A DNA stretch of 41,050 bases from Humibacillus sp. GTDB taxonomy: Bacteria; Actinomycetota; Actinomycetes; Actinomycetales; Dermatophilaceae. Under the pieces are notes generated by a model. The model worked only from the letters and a program-made list of their open reading frames with translations, did not search any database and was not told where the DNA came from. The stretch spans positions 1 through 41,050 of the forward strand of contig JAKDLG010000025.1 in NCBI GenBank assembly GCA_030452985.1. Direction: 5' to 3'. The first letter of the stretch is position 1; every line of letters begins with the position of its first letter. This document shows, in pieces, positions 24,254 to 31,882 of this stretch. A program made the position numbers and the translations under genes.

Positions 24254-25537
24254 TCAGCCTCGACGACCCCCGTGGTCCCTGCGCTGCCACGCATCGGGCA
24301 GCGCAGGAATCGGGCGGCGTCGCAGCCACGCCTGGCTGCTGCGTTCCTCCTGCTCGAGGTCGAGCTGGCGGAGCAGCTCTTCGACGGCCGCCAATACCGG
24401 GCCCTGCAGCATCCAGGCGTCGGTGTCGTCGGCGGGCGCGACGTCGAGAAACCGCAGCTCGGTCAGTACGGCCCGCATCTCGGCGACGATGTCGAGGGTG
24501 CGATTCAGCGCCTCGTCGGTGTGTCCGGGATTGTTGCTGAACTCGGCGTCGACGAGGTCGGCGAAGGCCCGTAACGCGTTGGCGAGGTCGTCGAGGATCA
24601 TCGCGAAGACGCGGCGCAGCTCGGCACCGGTGGCGCTCTCGGAGGCTCCCTCGCGGGCCGGCATCTCGGTGCCGATGACGGTCAGCAGGGTGCGCTCCGC
24701 CGCCAGGCACCGCTCAAGACGGCGGAGCACGCCTTTCAGCCCGGGGTGAACGGTCGCCGCGGCCAGGGCCCGAGGGTTGAGGGTGCGGCCCTGCTCGGCC
24801 GCCTGAACTGCGTCCGCCGCCTCGTCGATGTCGCCCCCGATGTGGTCGGTCCACTCGAACCACGCCGTCACCTCGTCGGGATGCGGCGCCCGGCTGCCGA
24901 GACCCAGCGCCACCTCGTCGAGCAGGGCGGCCTGAGAGCGGGCCACCCCGCGCACCGTCTCGCGCGCCCGGGCGTTGGGGATGGCGACCGGGACGAGCAG
25001 GCTGAACGCGATACCGATGGTCGTGCCGATGAGGGTGTTGACGATCCGCACCTCGGCCGCCAGCTCGGGAGACGAGACCGCGAGGATGAGCATCGAGCTG
25101 ATCGGGGCTTCGAGCGACTGGTCACCGAGGCGCAGCAGCTTGGCCAGGATGAGCGACGCCGCGATGACCAGGGCGAGGCTCCACCACGAGAGCCCCAGCG
25201 CCGAGGCGACACCGACCGCGACCAGAACGCCGGTCAGTACGGCGCCGACCCGCACGAGACCCATCTGCAGGGTGCCGACCGTCGAGGCCTGCACGACGAG
25301 CAGTGCGGTCAGGGGCGCCGTGAGGTCGCCCGTACCGGGTGACCACGCATTGGCGGCCACAAACGAGATCACGGCCGCGATGGTGAGCCGGCTGATCTGC
25401 ACTGTGGCCGGGCGCAGCCGATCGGGTACCTGCGACCAGGCGGTCGGGAACGAGGGCCACAGCAGCCACACCTTCGAGCGCAGGCGGGACTGCATCTGCG
25501 CGAAGAGCCGTCGCAGTGACGACACATCTGCTCCCAT
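24254..25537 (-). CDS. FUSC/aromatic acid exporter-family membrane protein
   Basis: The product has 427 residues from the ATG at 25537 (a GTG one codon earlier is possible). About six membrane helices fill residues 50-190: QISRLTIAAVISFVAANAW, LTALLVVQASTVGTLQMGL with the VRVGAVLTGVLVAVGVASAL block after it, SLALVIAASLILAKLL and VNTLIGTTIGIAFSLLVPV. A soluble helical domain of about 230 residues follows. This is the single-copy FUSC/ArAE layout, unlike the two-block protein at 6438-8317. Members are thought to export aromatic or other organic acids, mostly by homology. An inverted repeat at 25563-25578 lies just upstream. Confidence 0.87.
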   Translation of the reverse strand: MGADVSSLRRLFAQMQSRLRSKVWLLWPSFPTAWSQVPDRLRPATVQISRLTIAAVISFVAANAWSPGTGDLTAPLTALLVVQASTVGTLQMGLVRVGAVLTGVLVAVGVASALGLSWWSLALVIAASLILAKLLRLGDQSLEAPISSMLILAVSSPELAAEVRIVNTLIGTTIGIAFSLLVPVAIPNARARETVRGVARSQAALLDEVALGLGSRAPHPDEVTAWFEWTDHIGGDIDEAADAVQAAEQGRTLNPRALAAATVHPGLKGVLRRLERCLAAERTLLTVIGTEMPAREGASESATGAELRRVFAMILDDLANALRAFADLVDAEFSNNPGHTDEALNRTLDIVAEMRAVLTELRFLDVAPADDTDAWMLQGPVLAAVEELLRQLDLEQEERSSQAWLRRRPIPALPDAWQRRDHGGRRG

Positions 25538-25562
25538 CACCCTGATGGTCCACGAAGGCGCT

Positions 25563-25578
25563 CAGACGGTGCCGTCTG
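25563..25578. promoter_or_regulatory. 16-bp inverted repeat upstream of the FUSC gene
   Basis: CAGACGG-TG-CCGTCTG is a perfect 7-bp inverted repeat, with a related half CTGACGGT at about 25589-25596. It lies 26 nt before the FUSC start and 62 nt past the stop of the membrane protein gene, so it could be an operator for the first or a terminator for the second. Confidence 0.4.
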
Positions 25579-25640
25579 GGCCCAGCTCTGACGGTACACA
25601 GCCCTCCGCGTCCCGGCCCACCTCTGGCCGGCCAACAACG

Positions 25641-26642
25641 TCATCTCCGCGCCGACCGGCGAACGTTGTCGACACGACCGGCACGCCGGTCACGGCCTGC
25701 ACGGCTCGCCCGTCGCATCGAGTATCGGGCCGCGACGGCCGAGACCGGGGTTCGTCGCGGCCGGGCCGCGTACCCCAGCGCCCGGCTCCGGCGGATGGTG
25801 TTCCAGAGCTCGTGCGTCTGCACGCACCAGAACACCGCGAAAAGCACGATGAGCACCCCCTCGGCCCAGAGCAGTGCGTGCTGCCAGCCGGTGGCCCAGC
25901 GCCACCCGACCATCACGACGAGCGAACCGACCATCAGCACGGCGATCAGGGCGTACCGGTTGAGGTAGGCCTCCACCCGCGTCGCTCCGGCCGCCCCGCG
26001 GGCCGCACCGAGGCCTTCGGCGTTCATCAGCACCACGGTCACGATGCAGGCGAACATCACGAGCGCCGCGACGTAGTGCCCCTTGACGAAGAAGGTGGGC
26101 CGAGCCCAGAAGTAGCCGGCCGCGACGACGAGGATGGTCATCACCGCAGCGGGAAGACCCATCCGTGATCGGCCGGCCGGGCGGCCCGCCACGCGTTCGC
26201 CCCGGGCCACGAATCCGGTCACGACCACGCCCGCCACCCCCATGACCAGCAAGGCCCCGATGTTGTTCATGATGCTCGCGCTGGTGTCGTAGACCGGAAC
26301 CGCGACCGACCGGCACTCCCCCACGTGCACCGTAGGGACGAACGCGACCACCGGGGCCAGCATGCCGGCCACGTTGAGCAGCACGTCCTCGGTCTGGGTG
26401 TTGCCCTTGATGACCACCAGACAGGCCCCGATCGCAACGAGCGCGCCGACGAACACCCCCTGTGCCGGCGTGTAGTAGTAGCTGCTGATGGACTCCTGCA
26501 CACAGCGCCGGCCCCCGGCGAACCACTCGATCGTCAGGGCAGCGAAGAGCAGCAGCACCAGAGCGGGCATCGCCAGGCGCAGGTAGCGGTAGGTCTTGAT
26601 CGAGTTGACGGGCGAGGATGCCGGGTCGTCGACCCGCGTCAT
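25641..26642 (-). CDS. polytopic membrane protein of unknown function
   Basis: The 333-residue product starts at the ATG at 26642, with AAGGAAGG upstream; an in-frame start at 26678 is not supported. About eight membrane helices can be drawn. Marked features are GGRRCVQESISSYYYTPAQG after the first helix, with a Cys and a Ser-Tyr-Tyr-Tyr run, and a second Cys in VHVGECRSVAVP that could pair with the first outside the membrane. The C-terminal 50 residues are strongly basic and cytoplasmic. Similar proteins with the ESISSYYYTP signature occur in actinobacteria as uncharacterised integral membrane proteins. I assign no function. Confidence 0.75.
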   Translation of the reverse strand: MTRVDDPASSPVNSIKTYRYLRLAMPALVLLLFAALTIEWFAGGRRCVQESISSYYYTPAQGVFVGALVAIGACLVVIKGNTQTEDVLLNVAGMLAPVVAFVPTVHVGECRSVAVPVYDTSASIMNNIGALLVMGVAGVVVTGFVARGERVAGRPAGRSRMGLPAAVMTILVVAAGYFWARPTFFVKGHYVAALVMFACIVTVVLMNAEGLGAARGAAGATRVEAYLNRYALIAVLMVGSLVVMVGWRWATGWQHALLWAEGVLIVLFAVFWCVQTHELWNTIRRSRALGYAARPRRTPVSAVAARYSMRRASRAGRDRRAGRVDNVRRSARR

Positions 26643-26778
26643 CAACGCGCGCCTTCCTTGTCGATGACGGGCGCGCACCTCGGCCGTCCCCTCTGCTCAT
26701 CGGCGGATATGTCCGGCTATCTCGAACCGCCAAGGTACCGGACGCGCGGCGCATCTGAGCCACTCACGAACCAGCGGT

Positions 26779-27534
26779 TCAGCCGGGGGCCCTGCCCGTC
26801 GACGGCTCCCGCCTCGTCATCTGTTCGGCAAGAAGAACGGCTGCCCGCGGCTGGTCCCGGCCGGGCCTCACCACACGGGTGGCCGCAACCAGGGTGAAGT
26901 GCCCGATGACGAGATCGCCCCCACTCACCGGGATGACGGTGACGAGGTCGGTCGGGAGCCCTCGACGGTCGACGCGAAGATTGCGCCCGTCGACGTGCAC
27001 GGCTCCGTCACGGCCTACCACTGGAGCGTTCGGGCTCGGCTCCCCCCGCATCCAGGCCACTCGGTCGACCCCGAGCACCTGGGTGATCGCAGCGCCGATC
27101 GTTCTCGGCAGAGCGGCATCCGACCCGGTGGCGATGACGTCGGAAAGCCCCAGAACCCCGTCGATGTAGCCGGACCGCTCACGAGCCACCGCCTGCTGGC
27201 GGTGGCCCCACAGCGCGAGCTCGGTCACGGCCAACCCGACGACGACCAGCACGATCGCGAGCTCGACATCGTCGCGCTCATAGATCGACAGGCTGTAGTA
27301 CGGCACGGTGAGGAAGAAGTCGAAGGCCACTGCGGCAGAGACGGCCGAGGCAACACCCGCCACAGTATCACCGGTGGCGGAGGCACCGACCACGGCAAGC
27401 ACCATCACCAGCGCCGCAGTGCTGGGCGTCAGCTGGTCGCGGAGCAGGGCGAGAACGGCAGCGAGCAGAACGGGGAGGCCCACCGCGGCCCAGCGCAGCA
27501 CCCCGCGATGGGCAGCCATCCAGTCATCGGACAT
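26779..27534 (-). CDS. DUF4118 membrane protein (KdpD-like sensor module without kinase)
   Basis: From the ATG at 27534 (a GTG at 27543 is also possible) the product has 251 residues. Four closely spaced membrane helices (about 10-110) match the DUF4118 domain of the potassium sensor kinase KdpD: LRWAAVGLPVLLAAVLALLR, then TAALVMVLAVVGASATG, then AAVAFDFFLTVPYYSLSI with the family FDFFLTVPYYSL signature, then ELAIVLVVVGLAVTELALW. A GAF-like cytoplasmic part follows (VIATGSDAALPRTIGAAITQ). No histidine kinase domain is present. Longer in-frame versions would overlap the divergent phosphotransferase gene. The phased repeats at 27570-27613 suggest control by an OmpR/KdpE-type regulator. Confidence 0.82.
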   Translation of the reverse strand: MSDDWMAAHRGVLRWAAVGLPVLLAAVLALLRDQLTPSTAALVMVLAVVGASATGDTVAGVASAVSAAVAFDFFLTVPYYSLSIYERDDVELAIVLVVVGLAVTELALWGHRQQAVARERSGYIDGVLGLSDVIATGSDAALPRTIGAAITQVLGVDRVAWMRGEPSPNAPVVGRDGAVHVDGRNLRVDRRGLPTDLVTVIPVSGGDLVIGHFTLVAATRVVRPGRDQPRAAVLLAEQMTRREPSTGRAPG

Positions 27535-27569
27535 GCTGTCCACGCAACCATGCCTGCGTTCTTCACAGG

Positions 27570-27613
27570 GGTCCCCCGACGGCATCCTGACGACGCCTTG
27601 ACGCGATCCTGAT
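27570..27613 (-). promoter_or_regulatory. four phased 11-bp direct repeats, KdpE/OmpR-type box
   Basis: On the minus strand four 11-mers follow each other without gaps: ATCAGGATCGC (27613-27603), GTCAAGGCGTC (27602-27592), GTCAGGATGCC (27591-27581) and GTCGGGGGACC (27580-27570). They share an (A/G)TC(A/G)(A/G)GG-like core once per helical turn, as bound by OmpR-family response regulators. They stand 27 nt before the earliest start of the DUF4118 gene, in the -35 zone, which suits an activator. The divergent phosphotransferase gene may also be affected. Confidence 0.5.
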
Positions 27614-27662
27614 GCGGGTCCGGCAGGGCGTAGAACGAGCGAAGCCGACGAAGGAGCGACTG

Positions 27663-28556
27663 GTGACGATGCACGACGACGAGATCCCCGTCGACGCAGG
27701 CCTTGTCGCGCGGCTCGTGGCCGGACAGTTCCCCGAGCTGGCCGGGCTGCCGGTGCGCCGACTGCGCTCCACCGGAACGGTGAACGCCATCTTCCGCGTC
27801 GGCGACCACCACTGTGCCCGGATGCCGCTGACCTCCGACTGGGCGTCCGACCTCGACCGCGAGCTGGCCTGGCTGCCCACGCTCGCCCCTCACCTGCCGC
27901 TCCCGGTACCCCGACCGGTGGGGCGGGGACACCCCACCGGCAGTTACCCTCACGACTGGGCGCTGTTCGACTGGATCGACGGGCAGCCTTATCCCGCTTC
28001 ACTCGTCGACGAGTCAGCGGCAGCGATCACCCTGGCGGGTTTCGTCACGGCGTTGCGCGGCATCCCCATCATGGGTGGTGAGCCGCCGGCGGGTCGAGAG
28101 CCGTTGGCCGACCTCGACGACGACACCCGCAGGGCCCTGCACGAGGCGGGCGACCTCGGGCTGCTCGACGAGGGCGCCGCGCTCGATGCCTGGGACCGCG
28201 CCCTCGAGGCGCCGACGTTCTGGGGCGACGGCGAGCCCGCGGTGTGGATCCACGCGGACCTGCTGCCGGGGAACGTGCTCGTCCACGGGGGGCGCCTGGC
28301 GGCCGTGATCGACTTCGGGTCGGTTGGGGTCGGTGACCCCGCCGCCGACGTCATCGCGGCCTGGACGATGTTCGACCGTCCCGCTCGAGCGCTCTACCGG
28401 GCGAGGCTCGGCGTCGACGACGGCACGTGGGCCCGAGCCCGGGGCTACGCCCTGACCCAGGCCGCCATGATCATGCCCTACTACGTCACGACGAACCCGC
28501 AGTTCTGCGCGATGGCCGGCCGCAGCATCGCCGCCGTCGTGGCCGACACCACCTGA
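27663..28556 (+). CDS. APH-fold phosphotransferase (aminoglycoside phosphotransferase family)
   Basis: The 297-residue product starts at the GTG at 27663, 6 nt after AAGGAG; an ATG two codons later is also possible. It has the kinase-like APH fold: a small N-terminal lobe with RLRSTGTVNAIFRVGDHHCA as the nucleotide loop and ELAWLPTLAPHLPLPVPRPV, then the catalytic loop WIHADLLPGNVLV (HxDxxxxN) and the metal-binding VIDFGSVGVGDPAAD. Families of this type phosphorylate antibiotics, sugars, choline or other small molecules. The sequence does not fix the substrate, and genomic APH-like genes of actinobacteria are usually not resistance genes. Confidence 0.88.
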   Translation: MTMHDDEIPVDAGLVARLVAGQFPELAGLPVRRLRSTGTVNAIFRVGDHHCARMPLTSDWASDLDRELAWLPTLAPHLPLPVPRPVGRGHPTGSYPHDWALFDWIDGQPYPASLVDESAAAITLAGFVTALRGIPIMGGEPPAGREPLADLDDDTRRALHEAGDLGLLDEGAALDAWDRALEAPTFWGDGEPAVWIHADLLPGNVLVHGGRLAAVIDFGSVGVGDPAADVIAAWTMFDRPARALYRARLGVDDGTWARARGYALTQAAMIMPYYVTTNPQFCAMAGRSIAAVVADTT

Positions 28557-28625
28557 GCGCACCTGATGGGCGCGGCGTCGTAAAGGTTCTATCGCGCAGC
28601 CGAACCCGGCGCTAGCGTCGCTGCC

Positions 28626-29024
28626 ATGACGAGCACCTCGACCTTCACGACGTCTGACTTCGAGATCACCGACTACGTACCTGCGATCACCACGGGTCTG
28701 CCCACGGGGCACCTACGTATGAACAAGACGTACGTCGGCCAGGTCGCGGGGCGCAGCGTTACCCAGTTCACCTCAGCCTTCGACCAGTCGAGCGGGATCG
28801 GCACCTACGTTGCGATGGAGTCGTTCGAGGGCACCGTCGACGGCCGCCACGGCGCCTTCAACTTCGTGCACGCCGCCTCGACGACCGGTTCCGACCGATC
28901 CGACGAGTACGGCCTCATCGTGCCCGGCAGCGGCACGGTTGAGCTCGACGGCATTCGGGGCACGGTGCGACTGCGCATCGACGCCGACGGAACGCACCAC
29001 ATGGACTTCGACCACAACCTGTGA
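28626..29024 (+). CDS. DUF3224 domain protein
   Basis: The 132-residue product fits the DUF3224 family, a small beta-barrel of allene oxide cyclase-like fold: LRMNKTYVGQVAGRSVTQFT, then GIGTYVAMESFEGTVDGRHG, FNFVHAAS, IVPGSGTVELDGIRGTVRL and ADGTHHMDFDHNL all match the usual pattern and the usual length of 125-140. No catalytic function is known. There is no clear ribosome site; TAGCGT (28613-28618) lies 7 nt before the ATG, so a leaderless mRNA is likely. The hairpin at 29071-29092 follows the gene. Confidence 0.85.
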   Translation: MTSTSTFTTSDFEITDYVPAITTGLPTGHLRMNKTYVGQVAGRSVTQFTSAFDQSSGIGTYVAMESFEGTVDGRHGAFNFVHAASTTGSDRSDEYGLIVPGSGTVELDGIRGTVRLRIDADGTHHMDFDHNL

Positions 29025-29070
29025 ACCGAGGGTTCGTGACGCCGGGACACTGCCACGGGCCGGCCCGCGA

Positions 29071-29097
29071 GCAGAGCGCGTTTTCGCTCTGCGCGTA
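29071..29097 (+). promoter_or_regulatory. hairpin containing a ClgR/PopR-type site before the regulator gene
   Basis: GCAGAGCG (29071-29078) and CGCTCTGC (29085-29092) form an 8-bp stem with a CGTTTT loop, possibly ending the DUF3224 transcript. Overlapping it, TTCGC-TCTGC-GCG-TA (29083-29097) fits the TTCGC-N5-GCG core of ClgR sites. The same core is upstream of the clpP operon at 31779-31793. It lies 62 nt before the regulator start, which would suit autoregulation. Confidence 0.5.
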
Positions 29098-29158
29098 GCG
29101 GCTTTCCGGGGTCGCATCGACGTGCGAACCTGAGACCACCACACGAACGGAGCGGGCC

Positions 29159-29656
29159 ATGACCCAGACTGCACCACGGCCCGAATCTCGGCTGCCCCTG
29201 CGCCCTCGGCTGACCGTTGGCGCTCGGCACCTCCGCCGACGCCCGCCGCTGCTCAGGGAGGTCTACGGTCGGCTGATCCGCCGGCTCCGCAGCCGTCAGG
29301 GCCGCACCCTCACCGATGTCGCCCGCCGAGCGGGCGTATCGGTCGCTTACCTGTCCGAGATCGAGCGGGGCCTGAAGGAACCGTCCTCCGAGGTGCTCGA
29401 GGCGGTGTGCACGGCCTTGGACTCCAGCATCACCCACCTCGTCGGGGCGGCGCACCGCGAGCTGGTTCTGCAACCGGGCTCCGCCGGGCTGCGCGTGGCC
29501 GGGCTCGAGAACGACGACTTCGAAGAAGGCTACGAGCCGATCGAGGCCGGCGTGCTCGACCTGACGCGCCGGTCTTCTGGTGGTTCGGGCGTCGCCGACG
29601 AGCCGACAGTGGCTGCCCCCACGCGCTTCGGCGAGGCCAGTCTCATCGCGGCCTGA
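29159..29656 (+). CDS. ClgR/PopR-like XRE-family regulator of Clp protease genes
   Basis: The 165-residue product (ATG at 29159, GGAGCGG upstream) has a Cro/CI-type HTH at about 35-95: REVYGRLIRRLRSRQGRTLT, then DVARRAGVSVAYLSEIERG and LKEPSSEVLEAVCTALD. The SxxYLSEIERGxKEPSSE pattern is that of ClgR and PopR, activators of clp genes in Corynebacterium and Streptomyces. An acidic and Gly-rich tail ends in Ser-Leu-Ile-Ala-Ala. ClgR and PopR are themselves degraded by ClpP, and for Streptomyces PopR a terminal Ala-Ala is known to be needed, so the tail probably acts as a degron (inference). Two clpP genes lie 0.8 kb away, with a matching site upstream. An extended basic N-terminus (residues 8-30) is unusual. 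Confidence 0.85.
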   Translation: MTQTAPRPESRLPLRPRLTVGARHLRRRPPLLREVYGRLIRRLRSRQGRTLTDVARRAGVSVAYLSEIERGLKEPSSEVLEAVCTALDSSITHLVGAAHRELVLQPGSAGLRVAGLENDDFEEGYEPIEAGVLDLTRRSSGGSGVADEPTVAAPTRFGEASLIAA

Positions 29657-29692
29657 CCCGCCGCCATCCGAGCACGTGGCCGGCGAGTCGGC

Positions 29693-30124
29693 TCAGGAGC
29701 GCCGCTGCCGCGCCCAAGCGAGGATGGCGGCCACGATGGCCAGCAGGGAGGCCGCCAACCACCTGCGCTGGGAACGGTCCATCACGGTACTGGCTGCCCG
29801 CCCCAGCACCACCACGCCGATGGGGGTGGGAGCGAAACGCACCCGCCCCTTCTCGTCGAGGCGAGCCCGACCCAGATCATGACCCTGTGACGTCAACCGC
29901 ACGTTCGTGCCGGCGAAGACATCACGCGGGAAGCCGACCGGCAGGTCGCGGGTGAGCGACCGCGTCGGCAGGCTACGGAACAGCGTCGCGGGCGACGCCA
30001 CGTCCAGAACCAGTCCCGACTCGTCGTTGCCGAGGTGGGCCCGGGTCACGCCGTGGGGGCCGTCGACCTCCATCGAGACATCAGCCAGATAGACCAGCGG
30101 CCCCCTCGAGCGGCTGTCAGCCAC
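29693..30124 (-). CDS. unknown protein with C-terminal membrane anchor (143 aa)
   Basis: The frame starts at a GTG at 30124 that overlaps the previous gene by 8 nt. The first 110 residues look like a small beta-rich domain (LVYLADVSMEVDGPHGVTRA, then VRLTSQGHDLGRARLDEKGR). A single hydrophobic segment near the end (WLAASLLAIVAAILAWA) followed by RQRRS suggests a tail anchor with the domain facing the cytoplasm. I do not recognise the family. It is translated with the 76-residue protein and lies between the PopR/ClgR-like gene and the clpP operon. Confidence 0.7.
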   Translation of the reverse strand: MADSRSRGPLVYLADVSMEVDGPHGVTRAHLGNDESGLVLDVASPATLFRSLPTRSLTRDLPVGFPRDVFAGTNVRLTSQGHDLGRARLDEKGRVRFAPTPIGVVVLGRAASTVMDRSQRRWLAASLLAIVAAILAWARQRRS

Positions 30125-30347
30125 TCTTGACGGAGCCCCTGTTGTCCTTGTCGCTGGTGGTGATGCGCAGCGTGCCGTTCAGCTTCCAGGTGGCGTGCTC
30201 GGTGTCGGGTCCGGTGGTGCGAGGCACGTCGACCGCCATGTCGACGAAGGTGTAGTCGATGGTGGCCTCCTTGCCGGTGAGGTAGCTCCACATGTCACGA
30301 CCGAAGTCGGAGATGGAGGTGGGCTCGGCAGCGGTGTTGGCGCTCAT
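30117..30347 (-). CDS. unknown small protein (76 aa), first of a two-gene unit
   Basis: The ATG at 30347, preceded by AGGAG, opens a 76-residue frame. Visible features are an SDFGRDMWSYLTGKEATIDY segment and a beta-rich second half (MAVDVPRTTGPDTEHATWKL, LRITTSDKD). It has no signal peptide, membrane helix or Cys. I recall similar short proteins (FGRDxWxYLTG) from other actinobacteria without any function. The stop overlaps the start of the membrane-anchored protein, so both are probably made together. Their place next to the Clp locus suggests a link to proteolysis or stress, but nothing in the sequence proves it. Confidence 0.7.
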   Translation of the reverse strand: MSANTAAEPTSISDFGRDMWSYLTGKEATIDYTFVDMAVDVPRTTGPDTEHATWKLNGTLRITTSDKDNRGSVKSG

Positions 30348-30448
30348 ACGTGCTCCTGTTCGAAAAGACGTTGGTCCCACCACTATGTGGCACAGACCCC
30401 TCCACCGCTACTGCTACTCATCGAGGCGGCAGTCTCGGAACGGGTGAA

Positions 30449-31114
30449 TCAGCCTGTCCCACCTGCCTGTTCGACCTGTGATGCTCGCTCGATCACCTCG
30501 TCGACGATGCCGAACGTCACCGCCTCGGATGCCGTGAGCACCCGGTCGCGGTCGGTGTCGACCCGCAGCTGCTGGGTCGAACGACCCGTGTGACGGCTCA
30601 GCACCTCCTCGACCTGGGCGCGCACCCGCAGCAGCTCGTCGGCCTGCAGGGCGAGGTCGCTCACCGTGCCCTGTCCGCCCGCCCACGGCTGGTGCAGCAG
30701 CACTCGGGAGTGGCGCAACGCGAACCGGCGACCCGGCTCCCCCGCGGCCAGCAGCACCGCGGCCGCCGAGGCGGCTTGGCCGAGGCAGAAGGTCGCGACC
30801 GGGGTCGGCACAAACTGCATCGTGTCGTACATCGCCATCAGCGAGGTGAACGAGCCGCCCGGGCTGTTGATGTAGAGCGAGACCTCGCGGTCGGGAGCAA
30901 CGTCGGCCAGGTGCAGCAGCTGGGCCATCACGACGTTGGCCACCCCGTCGTCGATCTCGGTGCCGACGAAGATGATCCGCTCCTGAAGCAGGCGGCTGTA
31001 GATGTCGAAGCTGCGCTCCCCGGCCGGTGTCTTCTCGATGACGTAGGGGATGGTGTAGCTACCGGCTGCAGTTGACGGTGACCCTGAGCTGGTCTGCGGC
31101 AGTGGCCAGTTCAT
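30449..31114 (-). CDS. clpP: ATP-dependent Clp protease proteolytic subunit, second copy
   Basis: The 221-residue product keeps the full ClpP triad: S116 in [12 protein letters not shown]141 in VLLHQPWAG, and D190 in [13 protein letters not shown]. The oxyanion strip [19 protein letters not shown] is present. GQAASAA replaces the usual G(M/F)AASMG around the Ser. An N-terminal extension of about 25 residues precedes the conserved [19 protein letters not shown], which is typical of ClpP2/ClpP4-type subunits that form the second ring of hetero-tetradecamers. Its ATG overlaps the upstream clpP stop (ATGA). Absence of tig and clpX around it points to an accessory pair like Streptomyces clpP3-clpP4. 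Confidence 0.92.
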   Translation of the reverse strand: MNWPLPQTSSGSPSTAAGSYTIPYVIEKTPAGERSFDIYSRLLQERIIFVGTEIDDGVANVVMAQLLHLADVAPDREVSLYINSPGGSFTSLMAMYDTMQFVPTPVATFCLGQAASAAAVLLAAGEPGRRFALRHSRVLLHQPWAGGQGTVSDLALQADELLRVRAQVEEVLSRHTGRSTQQLRVDTDRDRVLTASEAVTFGIVDEVIERASQVEQAGGTG

Positions 31115-31722
31115 CTCAAACCCACCTTGCGCTCGACGCCGACGGGCCGCACGTCGGCGAGCGAGCTCACCACGTGGTCGACGATCCCGTACTCGCGGGC
31201 CTCTTCAGCGCTGAACCAGCGGTCGCGCTCACTGTCGGCCGTGATCTGTTCGACGTTCTGGCCGGTGTGCTCGGCCTGCAGCTCGTTGACCCGCCGCTTG
31301 ACGACCTTGAGGTTGCCGGCCTGCACCTCGACGTCGGCGGCCGTGCCCTGGATGCCGGCCGACGGCTGGTGCATCATGATCCGGGCGTTCGGCAGGGCGA
31401 AACGTTTGCCGGACGTGCCGGCGCCGAGCAGGAACTGGCCCATGCTGGCGGCAAACCCGAGCGCAAGCGTGCTGACGTCGTTGGGGATGACCCGCATGGT
31501 GTCGTAGATCGCGAGGCCGGCGGTCACGGAGCCCCCCGGTGAGTTGATGTAGAGGCTGATGTCAGCGCGGGGGTCGCGGGCCGAGAGCAGCAGCAGCTGG
31601 GCGGTGATGCGGTTGGCGATCGGGTCGTCGACCTCGGCGCCGAGAACGATGATCCGCTGGTGCAGCAGCTGCATGGCCAGCTGGTCGTCAAGCGGGGCGG
31701 GGCTGAGTGGCTGGGTGGTCAT
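31111..31722 (-). CDS. clpP: ATP-dependent Clp protease proteolytic subunit, first copy
   Basis: The 203-residue product has S93 ([11 protein letters not shown]), H118 (IMMHQPSAG) and D167 ([20 protein letters not shown]), spaced as in E. coli ClpP (97, 122, 171). It begins close to the core with only a short leader, fitting ClpP1/ClpP3-type subunits. GGAG stands before the ATG. With the overlapping second clpP it should form a mixed double-ring peptidase that needs ClpX, ClpC or ClpA encoded elsewhere. A ClgR/PopR-type site lies 57-71 nt upstream, and a long hairpin insulates the operon from idi, so the operon is probably a regulator target. Confidence 0.93.
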   Translation of the reverse strand: MTTQPLSPAPLDDQLAMQLLHQRIIVLGAEVDDPIANRITAQLLLLSARDPRADISLYINSPGGSVTAGLAIYDTMRVIPNDVSTLALGFAASMGQFLLGAGTSGKRFALPNARIMMHQPSAGIQGTAADVEVQAGNLKVVKRRVNELQAEHTGQNVEQITADSERDRWFSAEEAREYGIVDHVVSSLADVRPVGVERKVGLR

Positions 31723-31778
31723 GACTCCAGCGTGCGCGATCTCAGCGGCATCCGGGGGCCGTATCTGCCGCAGGCGAA

Positions 31779-31793
31779 TTCGCCATCAGCGAA
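31779..31793 (-). promoter_or_regulatory. ClgR/PopR-type operator upstream of the clpP operon
   Basis: TTCGC-CATCA-GCGAA has perfect 5-bp inverted arms. On the gene strand it reads GTTCGCTGATGGCGAA, matching the published ClgR core CGCY-NANR-GCG with following A/T bases as I recall it. It sits 57 nt before the first clpP start, a usual distance for an activator. It shares TTCGC-N5-GCG with the site at 29083-29097. Confidence 0.65.
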
Positions 31794-31814
31794 CCGGAGC
31801 AGCGGATCGTGCTG

Positions 31815-31878
31815 CGGACTGCCTTTCGGGGCACGAACTGCTCGGCGAACGACGGCCAATGCCCCGAAGCGCAGTCCG
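31815..31878 (-). terminator. long stem-loop directly after idi
   Basis: Bases 31815-31832 pair with 31861-31878 over 18 positions with one mismatch and one wobble, starting CGGACTGC / GCAGTCCG and with TCGGGGC / GCCCCGA inside; the loop is 28 nt. It begins 5 nt past the idi stop and precedes the clpP promoter, so it most likely terminates idi transcription and insulates clpP. Confidence 0.65.
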
Positions 31879-31882
31879 GGGG

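Noticed and set aside
27663..28556. Aminoglycoside resistance gene
   Set aside because: The fold is APH-like, but actinobacterial chromosomes carry many such kinases of other function, and no mobile or resistance context is present.
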